A stretch of DNA of 64,000 nucleotides from Corynebacterium confusum (GCF_030408715.1 NZ_CP047202.1:1142294-1206293); one strand, 5' to 3'; numbered from the stretch's first letter, positions 8,777 to 17,712 are shown. Translations and numbers: made by a program. The notes: generated by a model from the sequence alone, not told the origin.

Positions 8777-9511
8777 CTAGCACACCCCCAACGTCGCCAG
8801 CAGCGGGGAGGTGGTGCGCACGCCGAAGGCCTTGACCCAGGCCGCGGGATCCGCGCGGACCTGTGCCACCGGCCCGTCGGCGACGACGGTGCGGTTGAAC
8901 AGCACCAGCCGCGGGCAGGTGTGGACGGCCTCGGCGAGGTTGTGCGTGGACATGACAATCGTGGTGCCCGCAGCCACGAGGCGAGCGAAGAGGTCGAGGA
9001 GCTGCTCGATATTGGGCGCGTCCAGGCCCGTGAAGGGCTCGTCGAGGACCAGCAGCTCCGGCTCGGTGGCCAGGGCCCGGGCGATGAGTACGCGTTGGCG
9101 CTGCCCGCCGGACAGCTCCGCGATGGGGCGCCGGGCGAGTTCGGCCAGGTTGGTCTGTTCCAGCGCGCGGTGTACGGCCTGCCGGTCGCGCGGCCCCGGG
9201 CGCTTGAGCCACCCGACCAGCCTCACCCGGCCGAGCAGCACGGCTTCGTGGACTGTGCACGGAAAGGACCACTCGACCTCGTGGCGCTGGGGGACGTAGC
9301 CGAAGCGCCGGGTGAACCCTACCGTGCCGCGGTGGGGCACAAGCCCCAGGCAGGCGCGCATGAAGGTGGTCTTGCCCGCCCCGTTTGGGCCCAGCAAGCC
9401 GACCAGCTCCCCGCGGTGAATGCGCAACGACGCGTCCCGCACCACCGACCGGGAGCCGAAAGAAACCTCCACGCCTTCCGCGTCGAGGACCGTTTCCGAG
9501 TCCTTATGCAC
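8777..9511 (-). CDS. Anchored-repeat-type ABC transporter, ATP-binding subunit
   Basis: 244-residue ATPase. Walker A GPNGAGKTT, Q-loop YVPQRHEVEW, signature LSGGQRQR, Walker B LLVLDEPFTGLD, and the switch His in STHNLAE are all intact. It energises metal import with the permease immediately downstream. It starts with GTG at 9511, whose first 8 bases overlap the end of the preceding membrane-anchored repeat gene, which indicates coupled translation. Length and motif spacing are usual for ZnuC/MntA-type ATPases. Confidence 0.95.
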   Translation of the reverse strand: MHKDSETVLDAEGVEVSFGSRSVVRDASLRIHRGELVGLLGPNGAGKTTFMRACLGLVPHRGTVGFTRRFGYVPQRHEVEWSFPCTVHEAVLLGRVRLVGWLKRPGPRDRQAVHRALEQTNLAELARRPIAELSGGQRQRVLIARALATEPELLVLDEPFTGLDAPNIEQLLDLFARLVAAGTTIVMSTHNLAEAVHTCPRLVLFNRTVVADGPVAQVRADPAAWVKAFGVRTTSPLLATLGVC

Positions 9512-10412
9512 GGCCTTCCTCCTTGCGCCGGCGCAGCACTACCGCGACCACCGCGATGGCGACGAGTGCAGCCACCGCCAGCCCGGCGCCGATAAGCCAG
9601 TGCGGGGCAGGGCCTTCCTCGGCGCCCGTGCGGGCGGCAGCCTGGTCCCACTGCGCCTGGTGCGCCTGGGCGGGGTCCGCGTCCGCCGCGGATCCGACGG
9701 CGAAGGTCAGGATGCCGTCGGTGCTCAAGTCCTCGCCGCTTCGGGTCTGTGCGTGCAGTCGGATACCAACCTGGTGGATGCCGGGGTCCGTGAAGACCCA
9801 GTTGGCGTGCGTGTGCGTGCCGGAATCCACCCAAAAGCTATCCGCCTTGCCCGCCTTCGTCGACCAGAGGACCTCGGGCGGCTCGAAACCCCCGTTCTGC
9901 AGGAAGAGGGAGAATTCGCCCGGGCCGCTGTGGCCCAGAAACTCCATGTCCACGCCGCGGTCGACGGTCTCGACCAGGGAGGGGGCCTGCGTGTTCCAGC
10001 CCAGCCACGGTACATCCGCGATCTCGGTCTGTGGCACGGTCCAGACCGGCGACGAGCCTTGCGCGCCGACGAAGGAGAAATCGTCGCCGTCCGGCACGGT
10101 CAGCTGGGCGGCATCGCCTACGCGGAAGACCACGTCGTCCAGGTGGCGCCAGACCGGCGCTGCTGCGGAATCGTCGCGGGCGAGAAACTTGGCCTGCCCG
10201 TCGATGACCTGGGCGCCGATGTCAACGTGCCCGTGGTCGATGGTGGCTTCGTCCCCGGCCGGGGCGACCGCCTCGTCGCCTCCGACGACCTGGGCCAGGT
10301 CCCCGGCCTGGGCGGGCCAGGCGGTAGGGCCGGCGGCAAGGCAGGCGACGGCGGCGGCAGCCACGAGCGCGCGGGGCGCGCGCAGGTAACAGGTGGGATG
10401 GATTCGTGTCAT
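9504..10412 (-). CDS. Membrane-anchored protein with a single complete surface-anchored repeat
   Basis: 302 residues: signal peptide to about residue 36, one full repeat (~58-240), a C-terminal transmembrane helix (HWLIGAGLAVAALVAIAVVA) and a basic RRRKEE tail. This copy shows the canonical order of the repeat: IDHGHVDIGAQ, then VWRHLDDVVFRV, FSFVGAQ, VWTVPQ, VPWLGWNTQ, GPGEFSLFL, THTHANWVFTDPG, ending LTFAVG. It serves as the reference for judging the other copies. Histidines in GHVD and THTHANW could bind metal (inference). ATG 10412 is chosen over ATG 10418 because the AAAAAGGA element is 9 bases from the former and only 3 from the latter. No sortase signal. Confidence 0.87.
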   Translation of the reverse strand: MTRIHPTCYLRAPRALVAAAAVACLAAGPTAWPAQAGDLAQVVGGDEAVAPAGDEATIDHGHVDIGAQVIDGQAKFLARDDSAAAPVWRHLDDVVFRVGDAAQLTVPDGDDFSFVGAQGSSPVWTVPQTEIADVPWLGWNTQAPSLVETVDRGVDMEFLGHSGPGEFSLFLQNGGFEPPEVLWSTKAGKADSFWVDSGTHTHANWVFTDPGIHQVGIRLHAQTRSGEDLSTDGILTFAVGSAADADPAQAHQAQWDQAAARTGAEEGPAPHWLIGAGLAVAALVAIAVVAVVLRRRKEEGRA

Positions 10413-10483
10413 GGTCATCAGTCCTTTTTGTTTCTAGCTCTTGTGGGGAATGGGTGTGGGCATCAAGCGCCGACAGCGGCCGG

Positions 10484-11980
10484 CTAGGTCAGGCACCGGC
10501 GCAGGCTCTCGGCGTTGAAACGCATCAGGTCGAGGTAGGTGGGGACTTGCTCGTCCAAGGTGTCGCCGTAGATGGGGCACAGCGCCACGCCGGCCTCCCG
10601 CGCGGTCTGCTCGAGGATGCCGGCACCGCCGGTGCGGTTGGGCTCGATGAAGACGGCCGGCACCTGCAGATCGCGCAGCGTGCGCCGCAGGGCAATCACG
10701 TCGCGCGGGGAGGGCTCGACGGACTCGCTCGGGGTGACAAAGCCCGCGACCTTGAGGCCGTAGGCTTGGGCCAGGTAGCCGTAGCCGTCGTGCGTGGTGA
10801 CTAGGTGCCGGTGCGCGGCCGGGATGCCGGCCAGTTTCTCCTCCACGAAGCGGTTCGTCTCCGCCAGCTTTGTCTGGTAGGCCGCGGCCCGGGCCCGGTA
10901 GGCCTGGCCGTGGCTGGGATCTCCCAGCGCCAATTCGTCGGCGATGACGTCCACGAAGGCTGTCGCGTTACCCAGGTCGTGCCACAGGTGCGGATCGAGC
11001 TCGCCGTGAACGTGCTTGCCCAGCACCGCCTGCGGGAGGAGATACGTTTCCTGCCCGGGCCTGCCCAGGAAGCGGTAGTCCGGATCCGGCGGGATGGGCT
11101 GCAGCGTCGACGAGGGCACGGCGATTACTACCTCCTCTGGGCGCCAGACCCGGTCGCGGTCGCGCAGCTCCAGCCGGCCGCCATCGATGTCGGCCGCGAT
11201 ATCCACGTGGCCCTCGTCCAGCACCTGCGCCCCGGCGGGCGGGGCAACACCTACCGCGACGGTCACGGTGGCGGACACCGGGTCGGCCTGCCCGGCCCGG
11301 GCGCTTAACCGCAGCTGGTAGAGCCCGGGCTCGGAAAACGCCCACGACAGGTGCGTGTGGGCCGAGTTGGGCAAACGGGTCCCGGAGTCGCCGCGCGCGG
11401 AGTCGAAGACCACCTGCGGGGCGCCAAAGGTGCCGACGATATAGGCGGCCACCGCGCCGGGCCCGTCCACGCCCTCCAGCCGGAAGTCGACCTCGTCGCC
11501 CGCGGCGGTGTAGGCGGACTTCAGGCCCAGCCAGATGGCGTCCAAGGCGACGTTTTCGACCAGCGGGATGACCTTCGCCCCGCGGGCGCGGGCCTGCTCG
11601 GCGACCTCGATGACCGGCGTCGCCGAGGTCTGCTCCAGTGTGTTTGTCAGCGCGGCTGGTTCCAGGAGTAGACCGTTGGCCAGCGCCACGTCGGCGTGGG
11701 CGGCCTCTCGCACCGTCCGCAGGCTGGGCTCGAAGGTGTGCGGGTCCCGGCCCGGCGGCACCAGGCTGGTCACCGTCGCGTCCGGGCCGGCGACCTGGCG
11801 GGCCAGGTCCGCAAGGATCGGGGTCGTGGCCACCACCCGGAACTCGTCTGTGGCCCCAGCCCCCGGCGTCGACGAGGCGGGCGCACACGCGGCCACCAGG
11901 CCGGCCGCACCCAGCAGCGCCAGCCCGGCCCGGCAGGCGCTACCGGCAAAGGACCACCGACCAGGAATGCTCCGGGCCAT
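10484..11980 (-). CDS. Anchored-repeat-type ABC transporter, metal-binding lipoprotein with inserted repeat
   Basis: 498 residues. Signal peptide with lipobox VAAC, Cys32. Residues 45-150 and 320-498 together make a ZnuA/MntC-like cluster A-I binding protein. The likely metal ligands H81 (DPHTFEPS), H331 (DPHLWHD), H397 (THDGYGY) and D473 (GDTLDEQ) are all present. Residues ~150-320 are an insertion made of surface-anchored-repeat sequence, but with the second half (VDGPGAVAAY, THLSWAFSEPG) before the first half (DEGHVDIAADI, VWRPEEVV, TYLLPQ). HVH at 323-325 adds further His. ATG 11980 shares one base with the previous stop (TAATG). Binds Zn2+ or Mn2+ at the outer face of the membrane (family knowledge). 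Confidence 0.93.
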   Translation of the reverse strand: MARSIPGRWSFAGSACRAGLALLGAAGLVAACAPASSTPGAGATDEFRVVATTPILADLARQVAGPDATVTSLVPPGRDPHTFEPSLRTVREAAHADVALANGLLLEPAALTNTLEQTSATPVIEVAEQARARGAKVIPLVENVALDAIWLGLKSAYTAAGDEVDFRLEGVDGPGAVAAYIVGTFGAPQVVFDSARGDSGTRLPNSAHTHLSWAFSEPGLYQLRLSARAGQADPVSATVTVAVGVAPPAGAQVLDEGHVDIAADIDGGRLELRDRDRVWRPEEVVIAVPSSTLQPIPPDPDYRFLGRPGQETYLLPQAVLGKHVHGELDPHLWHDLGNATAFVDVIADELALGDPSHGQAYRARAAAYQTKLAETNRFVEEKLAGIPAAHRHLVTTHDGYGYLAQAYGLKVAGFVTPSESVEPSPRDVIALRRTLRDLQVPAVFIEPNRTGGAGILEQTAREAGVALCPIYGDTLDEQVPTYLDLMRFNAESLRRCLT

Positions 11981-13563
11981 TAGCGGCGCCCCTCTACCAG
12001 CGCCCAGCGCGCCATCCCGATGCCGAGGACCGCCAGGCCGATGCCCAGCACCGCGATGGCCGTATTCATCAACGAGGCCCCCGTGTCGGCGAGCGTGCCA
12101 CCGGCCGCCGCCGATGAACCAGTAGCCGATCCCTGCCCGGGCGCCGCGCCCGCCGCCGGCTGGGCCCCGGAAGAACCTCTACCCGCAGCACAGGCCTCGC
12201 CGTCTGGGTTGACCTGGCCGCCTAAGTCGAAGTGGCCCTCGGTAAACGCGCCGGCCGGGGCCTGGCCGCCCACCACGAAGGTCAGCGTGGCCTGCCCGGA
12301 GACGTCCTTGCCGTTGGTCAGGCGGGCTGACTGGGAAATCGTCACCCGGTAGGTGCCGGGCTCGCTGAAGAGCCAGTTGGGGTGGACGTGGGTATTCGGG
12401 TCGAGGGTGGTGGCCCCGGACGGGGTGTTGTTGTCTGCCCGGAACCATTCCTTGCCCACGATCTGGCCCAGCTGGCCCTGTGAGTAGACCATCATCGCGC
12501 CGGGCCCGGAAAACTCGGTCAGCTCCCAGGTCACGGGCCCGTCGAGGTGCTCCAGCATCGTCGGATGCTGGGTATTAGCGCCCAGCCAGGGCACCCCCGG
12601 CTGCTGCGTGGAACCGATCATCCACGCCGGGCCGCGACCCACCGGGCCAATGTCCTCGGGCAGATCGGCGCGGGCGGCGTCGGAGAGGTGGAACACGGCA
12701 TCGTCGGCTGGGACCCAGCTCGCGGGGGTCGTGGAGTCGTCCTTGACTTGCGGCTCAATCCCCGGCGTGCAGCGGCCCGGCTGCCCCTTGTCCGCCGCGG
12801 CTGCCGGCGCACCACCGCGTGCCCCGGGCTCGGAAGAGGCATCGTCCTGCCGGTCCTGGGCAGACCCACCGCTTTCCGGTGCCGCCTCGCCCGCACCCGC
12901 GTCCTGATGCTCGCCGCCTGACTCGCCGACCACCCAGGTATAGGTCTGCGGGCTGCTTTCGGCGCCGCCGGCAGTAGCGCGCACAGTCATCGTGTACGTG
13001 CCCGGTTCGCTAAAAGCCCAGTTGACGTGCCGGTGCGCCGGGGTCTGTTGGGAGATCACGGACCCGGAGGTTAGTTCCAGGCCGCCGTCGGTGATTACCC
13101 CGCTCAAGTCGCCGAAGCCGGTGGACTCGAAAGCGTAGACTGCGCCCGGCCCGGTGACCTCGTCGAAGTTCAGGTCGACCTGCCCGAAACCGCCGGCGCG
13201 CACGCCCTGGGTATCCCAGCCCGGCCAGAGCAGGTTCGGGTCCTGGGTCTGCGGCAGCAGGTAGGTGCTGGCGCCGATGCCGTCGACGGACTCCGTGGCA
13301 TCAGTCCAGGCCTGCTCGTTGACCTGTAGGGTCACCTCCTGCGGGGCGCGGACCACACCGGAGCCGGTGACGTCCTCCTTCAGCACCAGGTCCAGCGCCC
13401 CGCCATCGGCGGTGACGTAGAAGGCATCGACGTGCCCGGAATCAAAGGTGATGGCCTCGGCCCGGGCGGCGGGCAAGACCCCCGCAAGCAGAACCAGAAA
13501 GACCGCGGCGACCAGCGCGCCCACGTGGTGGCCGGCGCGGCGGGTGTAGTGCGCAACTCGCAT
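11980..13563 (-). CDS. Surface protein with two anchored repeats and LADTG sorting signal
   Basis: 527 residues: signal peptide (to about residue 35), repeat 1 (~38-215, with FDSGHVDAFYV and NWAFSEPGTY), an acidic Gly/Ser/Gln linker, repeat 2 (~265-445, with PWLGANTQ and NWLFSEPGTY), then TEGHFDLGGQ, the start of a third repeat that is cut off. The C-terminus is LADTG (491-495), a hydrophobic helix and GRR: a complete sortase signal of the LAxTG type preferred by class E sortases. No sortase gene is in the window. ATG 13563 has GAAAGG behind it. Covalent attachment to peptidoglycan is inferred; the operon suggests it passes ligand toward the transporter. Confidence 0.88.
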   Translation of the reverse strand: MRVAHYTRRAGHHVGALVAAVFLVLLAGVLPAARAEAITFDSGHVDAFYVTADGGALDLVLKEDVTGSGVVRAPQEVTLQVNEQAWTDATESVDGIGASTYLLPQTQDPNLLWPGWDTQGVRAGGFGQVDLNFDEVTGPGAVYAFESTGFGDLSGVITDGGLELTSGSVISQQTPAHRHVNWAFSEPGTYTMTVRATAGGAESSPQTYTWVVGESGGEHQDAGAGEAAPESGGSAQDRQDDASSEPGARGGAPAAAADKGQPGRCTPGIEPQVKDDSTTPASWVPADDAVFHLSDAARADLPEDIGPVGRGPAWMIGSTQQPGVPWLGANTQHPTMLEHLDGPVTWELTEFSGPGAMMVYSQGQLGQIVGKEWFRADNNTPSGATTLDPNTHVHPNWLFSEPGTYRVTISQSARLTNGKDVSGQATLTFVVGGQAPAGAFTEGHFDLGGQVNPDGEACAAGRGSSGAQPAAGAAPGQGSATGSSAAAGGTLADTGASLMNTAIAVLGIGLAVLGIGMARWALVEGRR

Positions 13564-13587
13564 GGAAGTTACCTTTCGGAAAAGCGA

Positions 13588-16002
13588 TTATCGGATGGTT
13601 GTTGAGCGGCCAAGCCCGGCCAGGAAGCGCTCGACGGTGGCGGCTACCCCGGGCACGTGCCGGAAGACGAAGCTGACCGCGGCGCCGACTACCCCCAGGA
13701 CCGCAAGCGGCACAAACAGCGCCAGTGGCTGGAAGGAGGACAGCACCACATCGCCCGTGCCCGGCTGCTGCGGGCTCGGCTGGGGCTTGGGTTCTGGTTT
13801 AGGCTCCGGTTCGGGTTTCGGATCCGGCTTCGGCTGGGAACCCTGGTCCGGGGCTCCGTTTTTCACGCAGTCGTCGACGGCGTCGTCGCCCACGGCGAAG
13901 CTGAGCACCTGCGGGCGCGAGCTGACCTCACGGCCGTCGGTGGTGCGCGCCCGGAAGCTGACGGCGAACTGGTACCAGCCCGGGGTGCTAAAGGCCCAGT
14001 TGGCGTGCACGTGCGAGGCCATCTGGGTCTCCACGGTCGTGTCCTTGGCGCGGGAATCGGCCAACACCGCCACCTCGGAGCCCAGGCCCTGGTTGGTAAA
14101 CAGGCCCCAGCTCGCCCCGTCCGGGACGCGCACCGGGTCCAGCTCCAGGGTGACCGAGCCCTCCGTGTAGGCGCTGTAGTGCAGCGCCTCCGTGTTATAG
14201 CCCGGCCAGATCACGCCGTCCTTTTGGGTCTGCGGCAGTAGGAAAAACTTTTTGCCCACCGGGCCCATGAAGTCCAGGGCCTTATCCGCCATGGCCGGGG
14301 TCCGGGTGCGCTGCGCGTTATTCCGCACGCCCAGCACCACCTCGTCTAGCCGGTGGACCGGGTTCTTCTTCCCGGTCAAGCCCGTGTCGTCCTTCAGGCC
14401 GACGTCAAAGCCCTCCGCGCTTGGCGATGCCGCCACATCCACGTGGCCTCTATCCAACAGGTAGCGCTCGCCGCAGCGGGCAGGAGTCTGGCCCGGGACA
14501 CCCGGCGTGGGCCGGGCGGCATCCGCGCCGGCAAGCGAGACGGTTTTTTCGACAGTCCCGGTCGGGGAGTAGTCCTCGGTGATGACCGCCTCGGTGGGGG
14601 AAAGGTCGGAGACCAGCGGGTGGGGGGTGAACTTGAGTTTGAGCGTGTTGTCGCCGTCCCAGTCCTTCTTGAAGTAGTACTCGCCGTGGCCGGCGGTGAC
14701 GGAGGCATGGAAATCGATGATCGGCAGCTCGTCGTCCTTCGACGAGTACATCCCGCCGGTGATAAAGCCGGTGTAGTGCGGGTCGGCGGTATCAATAACC
14801 AGCCGAGATTGCCCGTTGGCCGCCGGTTCCACGCGCACCTTCGCGGACTGGTCGGAAACGGCGGCCTCCGTGGTGGCGGCCATGCCGCGCGGCTGCGAGG
14901 CCACCTCCCAGGCACTATGCTCCTGCGAGTGCTCGGTAGTGCTCGCGCGGGACTCGCCCTGGCGCTTGGCCGCGGTGGTCGCGATGACGTCGGAGACCCA
15001 CCGCGGGGCGGAATCCCCGTCGGGCACGAAGACGGCTTGCAGGCGGGAATCACCGGCGCCCAACAGCTCGTCGAACTGGGCGCGGCCGCCCTTGACCGGC
15101 AGGTCGGTGAGGAAGTAGCCGTCGTGGAAGACCGTCAGCGTGCCGTCGACGGGCTGTTCGGCGCGGAAACCCAGGGTGGTCAGGTTCTCGTCGCCGTCCT
15201 TATCCTTGCCCGTTTTCGGGCTCACCCGTAAGTGGTAGCCGGCGGACTGCAATGAGTCGCGGTCCCCGGCACCGGCAGCCCGGTAACGCTGCTCCAGCGG
15301 CTCCGTCGGGTCGTCGAGCGGGCGCTGGCCGCCGACCTGGATGGAGGTGGTCGTTGGCTGAGAGGCCACTAGTTTGCCATCGGCGGTGCGGGCCGTGGTG
15401 CGGTAGGTGATTTCGTAGCGCCCCGGCTTGGTAAAGAGCATGTGGTTGTGGGTGTGCGTGCCGGCCTCCAGCGGGGTGGAATGCGCCGAGTCCGCAAAGG
15501 AGCCGAAGATCCGCTCCGGGGCTTGGTCGGGCAGCCAGTTGTAGAGCTCGAAGTCGCCTGGGCCGTCTACGGAGACCAGATCCAGCGAGGCCACGTTCCC
15601 CCGAAAATCTGCCACCGGCAGGCCTCGGTCCGAGCCAAAGCCCATCCAGATGGGGTCGTGGTTGCCGCGCGGGTTGGCCGGGGCGTTGTAGACGACATCG
15701 CCGGGCTTGCCTGCGAAGGCGAAGGAATCATCCTCCGGCAGTTGGAACTGGTATTGCTGCCGGCCGCTGCCTGCCGCCCAGCCCTTGCCCACCCAGGCCA
15801 CGGTCTGGTCCAGGAGGTGGGCTTTTCGGTGGAACTCCGATTTCAGTGCGAAGGAGTCGTTTTCCCAGAACGTCTTGGGAGAGTCGATGTGGGTCTGCGT
15901 CGCGACGATCTTGCCGTCGTCGGGCCCGGCTAGAGCAGTCGCGGGCGACAGGAGGGCAGGGGTGAGGAGCAGAGCGATGCAGCGACGCCGGAGTGTAGCC
16001 AC
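13588..16002 (-). CDS. Large ABC-transporter-associated repeat protein, surface anchored
   Basis: 804 residues, first gene of the operon. Signal peptide (to about residue 25). A divergent repeat (~30-235: TQTHIDSPKTFW, FAFAGKPGDVVY, HNHMLFTKPGRY), a central region of about 270 residues not seen in the other proteins, then a canonical repeat (~515-725: LDRGHVDVAAS, FFLLPQTQ, ANWAFSTPGWYQF). A Pro/Lys/Glu-rich wall-spanning stretch (PKPDPKPEPEPKPEPKPQ) and one transmembrane segment follow. No LPxTG. The central region includes ITGGMYSSKDDELP and FKKDWDGDNTLKLK, suggesting another beta domain. Start is GTG 16002 with AAGAAAGG upstream; a possible promoter lies at 16042-16069. Confidence 0.88.
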   Translation of the reverse strand: MATLRRRCIALLLTPALLSPATALAGPDDGKIVATQTHIDSPKTFWENDSFALKSEFHRKAHLLDQTVAWVGKGWAAGSGRQQYQFQLPEDDSFAFAGKPGDVVYNAPANPRGNHDPIWMGFGSDRGLPVADFRGNVASLDLVSVDGPGDFELYNWLPDQAPERIFGSFADSAHSTPLEAGTHTHNHMLFTKPGRYEITYRTTARTADGKLVASQPTTTSIQVGGQRPLDDPTEPLEQRYRAAGAGDRDSLQSAGYHLRVSPKTGKDKDGDENLTTLGFRAEQPVDGTLTVFHDGYFLTDLPVKGGRAQFDELLGAGDSRLQAVFVPDGDSAPRWVSDVIATTAAKRQGESRASTTEHSQEHSAWEVASQPRGMAATTEAAVSDQSAKVRVEPAANGQSRLVIDTADPHYTGFITGGMYSSKDDELPIIDFHASVTAGHGEYYFKKDWDGDNTLKLKFTPHPLVSDLSPTEAVITEDYSPTGTVEKTVSLAGADAARPTPGVPGQTPARCGERYLLDRGHVDVAASPSAEGFDVGLKDDTGLTGKKNPVHRLDEVVLGVRNNAQRTRTPAMADKALDFMGPVGKKFFLLPQTQKDGVIWPGYNTEALHYSAYTEGSVTLELDPVRVPDGASWGLFTNQGLGSEVAVLADSRAKDTTVETQMASHVHANWAFSTPGWYQFAVSFRARTTDGREVSSRPQVLSFAVGDDAVDDCVKNGAPDQGSQPKPDPKPEPEPKPEPKPQPSPQQPGTGDVVLSSFQPLALFVPLAVLGVVGAAVSFVFRHVPGVAATVERFLAGLGRSTTIR

Positions 16003-16041
16003 GGTCGGGAAAGCCTTTCTTCAGTTGGGGGTTTCCACCCC

Positions 16042-16069
16042 AGATTAAAGAAAACGGTTTCCAATCCAA
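16042..16069 (-). promoter_or_regulatory. Candidate promoter of the anchored-repeat operon
   Basis: On the minus strand, -35 TTGGAT (16064-16069), 16-bp spacer, -10 TAATCT (16042-16047). The spacer contains GGAAACCGTTTTC, an imperfect inverted repeat that could be an operator. About 30 bases separate the -10 from the GTG. I see no convincing Zur or DtxR consensus, so metal control is not shown by sequence. Confidence 0.4.
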
Positions 16070-16227
16070 ATAGTCTACCCCTGCGGCGCGGCGCGACGGG
16101 GCCCTGACGACGACTAATGAATATTACACCCAATAGTGGCGGGGGTAGCGCCGCGCGGGCGGTCCGGTGGCGCGTGGCGCGCAGGCTCAGCGAATTGCGG
16201 GCCGCCGGCTCGTCTACGATGGTGGGC

Positions 16228-17712
16228 ATGAGTGATGTACGTGTACGATTCTGCCCGTCGCCGACCGGCACCCCACACGTGGGGATGGTCCGCACGGCCC
16301 TGTTTAACTGGGCCTATGCGCGCCACACCGGTGGCAAACTGATTTTCCGCATTGAGGATACGGACGCCTCCCGCGACTCCGAGGAGTCCTACCAGGCGAT
16401 TATTGACTCCCTGACCTGGCTGGGGCTCGGCTGGGACGAAGGTATTGACGTGGGCGGCCCGCATGAGCCGTATCGCCAGTCCCAGCGCAAGGACATCTAC
16501 GCCGACGTCCTGCAGAAGCTCAAGGACGCCGGCCTAGTCTACCCAGCCTATTCCACCGCCGAAGAGGTCGAGGAGCGCCACAAGGCCGCCGGCCGCGACC
16601 CGAAGCTCGGCTACGACAACTACGACCGCGAGCTTAGCCAGGAGCAGATCGATGCCTTCGAGGCCGAGGGTCGCAAGCCCGTCTGGCGTCTGCGCATGCC
16701 GGAGCAGGACTGGTCCTGGACCGACCTGGTCCGCGGCGAGATGACCTTCAAGGCCGAGACCCAGCCGGACTACGTGGTGGCCCGCTCCAACGGTGAGCCT
16801 CTCTACACGCTGGTCAACCCGGTCGACGATGCCTTGATGGGCATCACCCACGTCCTTCGCGGCGAGGACCTGCTTTCCTCGACCCCGCGCCAGCTGGCCC
16901 TCTATGCGGCCCTGAAACAGATTGGCGTCGCCGAGTTCACTCCGCAGTTCGGCCACCTGCCCTTCGTGATGGGGGAGGGCAACAAGAAGCTGTCCAAGCG
17001 CGACCCGCAGTCCAACCTGTTCAACCACCGCGACAATGGCATCATCCCGGAGGGCATGCTCAACTACCTGTCCTTGCTGGGCTGGTCCCTGTCCGCTGAC
17101 CAGGACATCTTCGGCACTGACGAGCTGGTCAAGAACTTCGACGTGGCCGACGTGCTGGGCAACCCGGCCCGCTTCGATCAGAAGAAGCTCGAGGCCATCA
17201 ACGCCGACCACATCCGCCTCCTGGAGCCGGAGGAATTCGCCTTCCGCCTGCGCAATTACCTGACGGAGTACACCGACTTCCCGGCCGACTACGACCCGGA
17301 GAAGTTCGCCTTCGCCGCCGACCTCGTCCAGACCCGCATCAAGACGCTGTCCGATGCCTACGGCCTGCTCAAGTTCCTCGTCACCGCCGACGAAAACCTG
17401 GAGCTCGACGAGAAGTCCGCCCGCAAGAACCTCAAAGAGGACGCCGTCCAGCCCCTCGAGGTCGCCATCGCGACGCTGGAGCCCATCGAGGACTGGACCA
17501 CCGAGCCCATAGAGGCGGCCCTGTCGAAGGCCCTCATCGACGACCTGAGGCTCAAGCCGCGCAAGGCCTACGGCGCCCTCCGCGTGGCCGTCTCCGGCGC
17601 TGCTGTGTCCCCGCCGCTGTTCGAGTCCATGGAGCTGCTCGGCAAGGAGTCCACTCTCAACCGTCTGCGGGCCGCCCTTGCCAAGACCCCGTGGCAGAGC
17701 GCGCAAGCCTAA
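16228..17712 (+). CDS. gltX: Glutamyl-tRNA synthetase
   Basis: 494-residue class I synthetase charging tRNA-Glu in the cytoplasm. Class I signatures: [13 protein letters not shown] (HIGH equivalent) and KKLSKRD (KMSKS equivalent, near residue 252). The N-terminal catalytic domain and C-terminal anticodon-binding helical domain give the usual length. In organisms without GlnRS this enzyme often also mischarges tRNA-Gln; the adjacent tRNA-Gln and tRNA-Glu genes fit coordinated supply. Start: TACGAT, 7 bases, then ATG 16228 (MSDVRVRF). The longer frame from 16117 lacks family sequence and is rejected. It is divergent from the anchored-repeat operon. Confidence 0.97.
   Translation: MSDVRVRFCPSPTGTPHVGMVRTALFNWAYARHTGGKLIFRIEDTDASRDSEESYQAIIDSLTWLGLGWDEGIDVGGPHEPYRQSQRKDIYADVLQKLKDAGLVYPAYSTAEEVEERHKAAGRDPKLGYDNYDRELSQEQIDAFEAEGRKPVWRLRMPEQDWSWTDLVRGEMTFKAETQPDYVVARSNGEPLYTLVNPVDDALMGITHVLRGEDLLSSTPRQLALYAALKQIGVAEFTPQFGHLPFVMGEGNKKLSKRDPQSNLFNHRDNGIIPEGMLNYLSLLGWSLSADQDIFGTDELVKNFDVADVLGNPARFDQKKLEAINADHIRLLEPEEFAFRLRNYLTEYTDFPADYDPEKFAFAADLVQTRIKTLSDAYGLLKFLVTADENLELDEKSARKNLKEDAVQPLEVAIATLEPIEDWTTEPIEAALSKALIDDLRLKPRKAYGALRVAVSGAAVSPPLFESMELLGKESTLNRLRAALAKTPWQSAQA

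Noticed and set aside
8775-9272. N-terminal extension of the metal permease
   Set aside because: Arg/Pro-rich sequence is the ATPase gene read in another frame; the permease fold starts at 8774.
13780-13840. Tandem DNA repeat
   Set aside because: It is the coding sequence of the Pro/Lys/Glu-rich stalk of the 804-residue protein.
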